Assembly (NCBI GenBank): GCA_020746995.1
Contig: JAGPXD010000002.1
Span: 2,294,001-2,358,000 of the forward strand
Reading direction: 5' to 3'
Length of the DNA stretch: 64,000 bases
From: Plectosphaerella cucumerina
Taxonomy: Eukaryota > Ascomycota > Sordariomycetes > Glomerellales > Plectosphaerellaceae
The position numbers and the translations under genes are program-made. Under the pieces are notes generated by a model that was given only the letters and a program-made list of their open reading frames with translations, was not told the DNA's origin and did no database searches. Shown piece by piece: positions 57,377-64,000 of the stretch (position 1 is the first letter of the stretch; the number at the start of each line of letters is the position of its first letter).

Positions 57377-60300
57377 GGGGTGCGGAGCTTCTCATCGGTG
57401 TACGAGGAAACGGCCGTCACAAAATGAGACACCGGCTTGGATCCTTCCCGTCATGTTGCCTCCTGTTACCCGCATCTCACTGATTTCTAGGTCAACTACA
57501 CATCCAATAATATCCCATTTTCATGCTTTTCCGCCGGACCATCTGCCCTTGTTTGCTCATCTCGCCTGCTCATCACTTGATCGGCGTCACGGCCCCTCTC
57601 GGCAAGTTTTGATTGATGCCAATGCACGGGAACAGGCATAGATGCGGCCACAGATGTCTTGACATGACCCAGGTCCGGGTGCGTACATATCCGATCTTGC
57701 TCACCGCCCTTCCTGCACTGCAGGCACAGTTTGCCCGACCTCTTCGTCAAATATTCAAGCCACCCACCCGCGAGATGTACCTGATCCTTCGCTCCTTTCT
57801 GCCTATTTCATTTTGGCTCTCATGACATGGGACCCGGGCCCGAGGCCCTCATCTTCTTGGTATCTGATGCGTGACGAAGCTGTCGTGGTCGAGATAAGTC
57901 TTGCGAGTCTGCAAGCTCCCCCACCCTCTCAGCAGAAGAAGACAACTGACGGTTACCAAGCACTTCACCCTGTCAGCGGCCTAGGTTGGCTATCAGATTC
58001 CTCCTGCAGCTACCTTTTCGCCCTCGTCTCAAAATCATGCCCCGTTTCTTGTCAGCCGCCGGTTCGGTCAGTCATCTGTCCATGCCCGCACTGGCTTGTC
58101 GTCCATCATTTTCGCACACGATGACTACGTCATGCTGCTGATGGTCGACCTGGTCCAACTTCTACACTGCTACGGCATCGGGCCCTGTGCCCGGGAGTGC
58201 CCTCGGCCCTGGTGGCCTTGAGGGGCATACATCGCCCACCAAACATCAAGCTGGACCCATCCACGCCCCAACGGATATTCGCGACAGCCTCGCAAGCTGC
58301 TCTCGAGCTTTACACGTCTACTCTTCCCCGGGCCCGGAGCGCCCACAACCAAGGACGGCACGAGAGACCCAGCATGGGCCGCTACGAAGTGATCCACAAC
58401 ACGGCGGCTGCCTCCTCTCGTTTCACCAAACAAACGCCGAGGAGATTCAATGCCCTGAAAAAAGGGCAAAAGTTTCCGGCCTGACAACCTCATCGTCGGC
58501 TCTGGCGGTGGTGCTGGTGACTGAATTTTTCAATGGTGTTGTCGTCCGCACTGGTGTTGGGAGGGGCGTCACCGAAGTAAGTACATCCAATGTGGAAGCA
58601 AGGCGACTCGAAACACGCAGTGGCTGACATTCTGCTAGGCCGACACTCCTTCCCCCCCAAGCATCATCCAAGGTGCCGTCACCACGACCGGACGTGGGAA
58701 ACACCAACGATGCCTGACAATAATACCGTCATTCATACATCGCGGGACACACAACGGCCGACTGACAGCGCCCGTTCGACAAGTACATCGACTACGAGGA
58801 GACTGTCCGCGTAGTGACGAGCACGTCGTCACTTCAGTCAGCTTTACGTCCATACTAGGGCTATCAGTAACTTCGCCCTCCTGCGAAGAACCAGGCCTCA
58901 TCCGAGATTACCTTGAGGCAACCAACCGCACTGTTCTGGCCGCCCGTCGGCAATGCCCCCGAACAAGGCGTCACCGTTTTCTCGCCCACTCAGCGAGTTA
59001 TCATTCCACACATCTCAGCGACAGCTGTCCTCTCGCTGTTATCCGGCATTCTGCTCTTCCATCCCCGAACACTGTCAATAGCACGGAAACGTGCCTGTCA
59101 GCTATCACCAGTTGCACAGCTTTCCACGTCTCCATTCCAACAACGGACCGTCTACATCGCAGACATAGCCCCTATGGAGCTCACAGTCAAACGAAGACCA
59201 CCTCGGTGGCAGCGGCATGGGCAGGGGCCATGACGAAGCCTTCGCCCGACCTGTACTCTGGCCTGCCCTTCCTCATCTTCTTCATCATCAACTCTTTCAA
59301 GACCTGTCTACGTGGCTTTCGAAGCCGGGCCCAGCTACGTCGTACAATTCGACGCCTCTCTAGCCCATCGAGCATACCTCAATCGAAACCCCGGCCATAT
59401 TCGCCAACAGCACGCATCCAAGACATCGCGGCACGGGAGTTTCGCCCTTGAAGCCGGGCCCTCCTGCGCCTACAAACCCGCCCCCTCGTTGTCTCAAGAG
59501 CTTCGGCAGACTCTCAATCCCGCCATTCTTGCGGTACTTGCAGACTCGGGGTTCGTCCAGACAACAGATGATTTGTCTTGAAATACAAGAAGCAAGAGAA
59601 AAGTTCTGGCTCAGTCATGGAGCAAGATTGTCACATGGGTGCGTGGCAAGGTCCACCATGTCAGTCCGCCAGTCCCAGACACATCGATTCTCCTCCAGCT
59701 CCATACGTCGTCGAGCCATTCGTAGGAAGAATCGATCGAGCCATGCGTTTGATTTGGTGTCGGCATTTCAGAAGAGAAGCCCGGAGAAAGAGAGGACACA
59801 CAGTCACCCGAAGAAAAGTCAGCTTTGGATTCACGGCGCCATTCTTCATCCAATGGCCTGGGCTGCGGCCGGATGGGAACCACAAACTGCCCGGAGATTG
59901 AAGAGGAAGAAGTCCCAGTCAGTTATGTAACCCGGGAGAACGATAGCGACACCGTTGAGGGCGCTGTCACTTCTCGCCAAGCAAGCAAAGCAGAGAAGGC
60001 CAGGCTGTCAGGCCATTTCACTCTGTACAAGACGTAAACAAGATCGGAGCTCTAAATATACGTAGTCGGGGATTCAGTGAGTAGAGGCGGACCCTGCTGG
60101 CTAAGTCCCCTCTCTTTCGTAAATACTTACTATTCTATCAAGGCCGTTAGACCTGGGGCGCCTTCCGGCCCTTCATATGCCATCACCATTACCGACGACG
60201 AGGATAACCACGGCGATGTGTCCATGCGCTCCGGCGCCACCAACCCCCCCCGGCCCCCCTCCCCGGACCACGATAGGCCCCCCCGCCCGCCCCGACGCCC

Positions 60301-60378
60301 GTCCCGGCCCCCGGGCCTCGCCCGCCCCCCCCCCTCCGACGGCCTCACGGCCACGCCCACGGGCTTGCCCGCTCTGAT
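57377..60378. other. Gene-poor block, first part
   Basis: 3 kb with many short overlapping frames and no recognisable domain. Base composition is mixed. Likely non-coding or decayed repeat DNA; no terminal repeats recognised by eye. Confidence 0.45.
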
Positions 60379-60681
60379 ATGGGCATCAACTACGGTGGCG
60401 GCAACTACGACGGCGGCAACTACGGCTGCAACTACGGCGGCAACTACAGCGGCGGCAACGACGGAGGCGGCAACGACGGCGGCAGCAACTACGGAGGCAG
60501 CAACTACGGAAGCAGCTACGATGATGGCAACCACGGCGACGGCAATGGGGGCGGCGGCGGCAACTACAGCGGCGGCAACTACGGAGGCGACACTACGGAG
60601 GCGACAAATGCCGCCGCCGTGATTGCTGTCACCGTAGTTGCTGCTGCCGTAGTTGCTGCCGCTGTAGTTGCTGCCACCTTA
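60379..60681 (+). repeat. Low-complexity GGCGGCAACTAC repeat with fold-back 3' part
   Basis: 60382-60597 is built of degenerate GGCGGCAACTACGG-type units. 60632-60676 carries the same unit in inverted orientation (GTAGTTGCTGCTGCC). The plus frame from an ATG at 60379 reads a Gly/Asn/Tyr-rich peptide that turns into an Ala/Val run in the inverted part, as expected for a fold-back microsatellite rather than a gene. Confidence 0.75.
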
Positions 60682-61699
60682 TAGTAGTCCACGGCGGCGA
60701 CGGCGGCGGCTGCGACAACTGGGAGGTCCGATACTCGGACATTGGCGACTGCCCACATTTTCTCAACCACTCCTCAGTCTCGCAGTGCTCTCTTCCCACC
60801 TGAAAGCAGAGCAGGGCTTCTCAGCTCCGGGCCGAGGGGACCCAAGGGTACTTCTAGACGCTCCAAAGCGAGACTGCCTGAAAAGTTCTGGAGTTACGGC
60901 CCACGAAGAAGAGTTCGACAGCACGACAACGACCTGGATCATTTGTCGGCAACGAATTCAGGCCATACCCTTTCTTCGGCCTCTAAAACAGGTACATGAC
61001 CAGAAAATCCTGCCTCGTCGACTGCTAGGAAGGAGAGCACTGCAAGTGCCCCCCTGGCCTCTCAGAAGTGCCTTCACTGCAGTCGCGGGTGGAATTCCCT
61101 TCTCAAGAAGCCACGATCCCCCCAACACATTGGCGGGTCAAGCGCGAGATGCGGAGAGACTGGAGCATCAGCTCGTAAAGAGCCAGGGACCGGCATTCGA
61201 TAATTCCCACAAGTTCGTTCGCCGCCAGGACTCCTGGCACAATCAAAATTGTGTGGAGATCCAGAGTCAGCAGAGTCAACGTCTGCATCGGAGCTACATT
61301 GCGAGCACTGGTCAAATGGGCAACTCACGGCGAGCGAACCAGGCCACGTCCAGAACTGGCCATCATGACCAATGACAAATCGGACGTGTGCAGCGTCTCG
61401 TCAAAGACTGCCTCCTGGCCACAGGCACACAGCGATCACTGTCGCCCGTCCTGGCAGCCTATGGACTGGCTGTGCTGGAGATCTTACGAAGGCTCAGGCC
61501 ATGTTGATACTGCCAACACTGGCACAACGGCTCTGCCACAAACCCGGGCCCGAATTCTCCTGACCAAGATCTGCCAACATCGGCGTCGGCATTTCAGGGC
61601 CACAGATGCCATCGCTTCATGTTCGCTGGAAAATGGGACCTGTCCCAGCTTCAAAGCAACATATCTCGCAAGAGGCAAGGCCTTGCAGATAGATATGGC
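60682..61699. other. Gene-poor block, middle part
   Basis: About 1 kb with frames interrupted every few hundred bases. No domain recognised. Confidence 0.4.
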
Positions 61700-61910
61700 G
61701 CTGCAGGTGCCCATGCTCTTCACACCCTGCTGCCGGCAGTCTTCGAGGACACTCGGCATCCACTCATCCACACCCATAGCGACCAAGAACATCCAGGAGA
61801 TGACGGGGTGCATCAACTGGCTCTCCTCAGACAAAAGACCTGACATTGCCTTCGCCAATGGAAGAATGTACGAGGATCGTTTCCGGCGTCGGCCGCTGCC
61901 AGACGCGTAA
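61700..61910 (+). mobile_element. Possible decayed copia-type retroelement fragment
   Basis: One frame reads EMTGCINWLSSDKRPDIAFA (61790-61858), resembling the Ty1/copia reverse transcriptase C-terminal block, where G-x3-Y/W-L-x5-RPDI-x-F/YA is common. No catalytic YVDD, integrase, RNase H or LTR was found, and the frame stops at 61908-61910. A weak resemblance only; chance is possible. Confidence 0.2.
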
Positions 61911-63058
61911 GGTGCAGACCGGGCCTCTTCAGGCTCCATGGATCAGTATCAACAAGCACCTCCGACCCCTTTGATACAGGAAGGTTGTCAGGCCACCGCA
62001 TTCCTTGAGCCAGGATGGCGCTGGGCCCAATTACAACACCACCTGCGATGGCAACCAAGCTTCGCAGACTGCGTGAATTCACATCTCTGCGCCAGCGCAT
62101 TTCCGATCTGAGACCGGTCCGACTGTCAAGGTCACTGGATCTCGTCTCCGACTCGATGAATCCAGTCTTTGCAATCCCCGGGCCCTCTCACCATTGGAAA
62201 TGGAGTTTGAGAGCAGACGGGAGAATCGCAAGAGCAAGAGCATCGCATGAGCTGGGCCAGGCCCAAATACACGACCTACTCACGGCTGGTGTTCCTGCTG
62301 CCAGCAGGGCTCGCATGCCGGATCTCGGTGACACGCACAGCAACTCTTAGTTCCCTAGCCACCATCTTCTCACAAAGAAGTTTCGAGCGGACAGAGGTGC
62401 CAATCGAATACAAGCTCTCTGCGTCTTGGCCCACGCTTTGCGGTGTGTCCCCAGACACAGCTAAAAGACGGTCCCGGAAAATCACTATCTTCGTCCACTG
62501 GGCAAACCTTTGCCTTACGGCTGTGCCGCCCTTGGTGACGACGGATCTACAAAAGAAACCCGTACGCATTCAATGTGAGAAAGTTAGAAGACAGCCCTCA
62601 GGGGCACGTGGGAGGTCAGTTCCCAAGCACTTGAACTCAAAGGAAACGGCCATCATCATCATGTCTGAGAACTATGGGTAGTTCGAAGCAATATGCAAAC
62701 AAAGGGAGGAAGGACTTCACAGAGGAAGGGAGAATCACGTCACACAATACACACATGCACCAAAGTCAAGGATCCCGCATACGTGCCGTGAAGCTGTTGA
62801 AGATCCATCACTTGAGCATCACAGAGAGACGGTCATAGCTGATGATCACATCTGAAGGACCCCCAGCGCCTACATCACCGACAAACAGACAAGCATCATG
62901 AACCGAATTAAAATCTTAGATATGCTACATGAGACGCTTGTTCGTAATGCGCCCAAATCTGGACCCAGTGACCATGTGTAATGATGCTCGTTCCAGATCG
63001 CATGCCCCTTCGATGCCTTCAGACGCCTACAAAAGTACACGGCCCTTCTTCAATCTCC
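61911..63058. other. Gene-poor block, last part, and 3' flank of the KH-domain gene
   Basis: 1.15 kb with no supported gene; the last few hundred bases probably belong to the 3' UTR of the KH-domain gene on the minus strand. Confidence 0.45.
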
Positions 63059-64000
63059 CTACTCCCTCTGGACGCGAGAGGCGAGACCCTCGCGGACGGC
63101 CTCAAGGATGAGCTCCTTGGCCTTCTCGACACCCTCCTCAGTTCCGATGAGCTCAATGGCATCGTCGTTTGAGTCATTGCGGGGCACCTGGATGCGGCAT
63201 CCGCTCTCGGTGCGGATGTTGTTGACGGTAGAACCGCCCTGGCCGATGACGTAGCGGTACGTCTTGGGATCGGGGAGGACGAGGTAGCCGACGGTGGTGT
63301 TCTTCTGCGACTGCTCAATGGCCTTGGCGATGATGGCCTTGGCCTTGGCGACGTTCTCGGGCGAGCCGCGGAGGACCCAGGGGATGTCGCCGTCCTCCTT
63401 GGAGGTGAGGCTCTCGACCTTCCACGAGTGAGCATCCGCCGTGGTCTCCTCATCGTCGGTGATGAGGGGCAGGGCGCCGCCGTTGGCACGGGACGCGCTG
63501 GGCTTGGGGGGCACAGTGTGGCCATCGTGTCCAACGGAGACGTGGTGGTTGTTGCGGAGCTGACGGAAGATCTGGCCGTTGTTGGAAATGGCATGATGCA
63601 GGTTGCGGGGCACCTGGACAGCCTCGCCCTCCTGCTCCTTGACCAGCTCAGCAATGTGCTCCTTGGCCTTGGTCACGTTCTCAGCGCGGCCCGTGATCTT
63701 GACGCCCGTCTTTCCATCGCCCTGGCGGGGGATGTCAATGCTGACGGACAGCTGAGACTCGAGCTGCTTCTTGGTCTCACCGCCGCGGCCAATGAGGCTG
63801 CGGTGCTTCTCAATGGGGACCTCAAGAACCTCGGTGACCTGGTTCTCGCGCTCCTCAACGATCTCTTGGATCCTGGCGCAGATCTTCTCAACGACGCTGC
63901 TGCGGCCCTCGACCTTGATGGTGTTGCCGTCGGCATCCTGCTTGGGGAACTGGATGGTGCGGGCAAGCTCGCGGCGATCGTCCGAACCACCGGCAGCAAG
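63059..64000 (-). CDS. scp160: Scp160/vigilin-type multi-KH RNA-binding protein, C-terminal part (5' truncated by window edge)
   Basis: The frame is open from the window end (64000) to the stop at 63059, giving 313 C-terminal residues. KH-type blocks are visible. VLEVPIEKHRSLIGRGGETKKQLESQL has an intact GRGG loop (GxxG). A degenerate copy, VQVPRNLHHAISNNGQIFRQL, has lost the GxxG. A last one, VLPDPKTYRYVIGQGGSTVNNIRTESGCRIQVPR, has an intact GQGG. This spacing and the alternation of canonical and degenerate KH domains match fungal Scp160, a vigilin relative on ER-bound polysomes that influences translation and mating or ploidy control. The N-terminus and more KH repeats should lie beyond the edge. 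No intron in the visible part. Confidence 0.88.
   Translation of the reverse strand, partial: LAAGGSDDRRELARTIQFPKQDADGNTIKVEGRSSVVEKICARIQEIVEERENQVTEVLEVPIEKHRSLIGRGGETKKQLESQLSVSIDIPRQGDGKTGVKITGRAENVTKAKEHIAELVKEQEGEAVQVPRNLHHAISNNGQIFRQLRNNHHVSVGHDGHTVPPKPSASRANGGALPLITDDEETTADAHSWKVESLTSKEDGDIPWVLRGSPENVAKAKAIIAKAIEQSQKNTTVGYLVLPDPKTYRYVIGQGGSTVNNIRTESGCRIQVPRNDSNDDAIELIGTEEGVEKAKELILEAVREGLASRVQRE

Noticed and set aside
60077..60684. Possible glycine-rich secreted or structural protein
   Set aside because: The peptide is a direct product of the microsatellite and turns into Ala/Val where the repeat inverts; no signal peptide.
1..64000. CRISPR array, bacterial operon, phage or heterokaryon-incompatibility/NLR system
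   Set aside because: No regularly spaced repeats, no NACHT/NB-ARC or HET domain, and intron-rich eukaryotic genes throughout.

Overview
The window is nuclear DNA of a filamentous ascomycete, most likely a Sordariomycete. Genes are moderately GC-rich and split by many short introns (about 48-80 nt, GT..AG with CTAAC/CTGAC-like branch sites). They include fungus-specific families: Zn2Cys6 regulators, an AA9 LPMO, RTA1, 2EXR and an alpha-glucoside-type permease. I could not assign a genus. I recognise 21 protein-coding genes, two of them cut by the window edges. I found no rRNA, no convincing tRNA and no CRISPR.

Layout. 1-12 kb is a carbohydrate-flavoured block: the end of a GH2 beta-galactosidase, an F-box-like gene with an apparent frameshift, a sugar permease divergent from a Zn2Cys6 regulator, and a secreted AA9 LPMO. 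12.5-32 kb is housekeeping: a Sfh5-type Sec14 protein and a VOC/PhnB protein (divergent), an orphan membrane-associated protein with an amyloid-like N-terminus, Lsb5, an unknown nuclear-looking protein, the ER chaperone BiP/Kar2 (HDEL end), the ribosome-rescue GTPase Hbs1, and chaperonin subunit CCT5. 32-39.5 kb holds a phosphoglycerate-mutase-family protein, a 2EXR protein and a seven-exon Zn2Cys6 regulator. A 3.9-kb ORF-poor interval follows. 43.3-49.4 kb carries VPS27 (ESCRT-0) and a Doa4-type ubiquitin protease head to head. 50.5-57.4 kb holds an RTA1-family membrane protein, a third Zn2Cys6 regulator and a long-chain acyl-CoA synthetase. 57.4-63.0 kb is gene-poor and repeat-bearing. The last kilobase is the C-terminal part of an Scp160/vigilin-type multi-KH protein.

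How genes relate. Vps27, the Doa4-type protease and Lsb5 all act in ubiquitin-dependent endosomal sorting, and the first two share one promoter interval. Hbs1 and CCT5 also share a divergent promoter. The most interesting signal is in HBS1: a 681-nt in-frame internal exon whose inclusion or skipping both keep the frame. That is the arrangement expected if one gene makes both Hbs1 and a Ski7-like protein. No wholly new defence or mobile system was evident. The best unexplained items are the orphan protein at 16.6-18.7 kb, an intronic hairpin that starts at a splice donor, and a fold-back repeat at 60.4-60.7 kb.

Exon boundaries were read by eye from splice signals and frame consistency. They are models, not transcript-backed.
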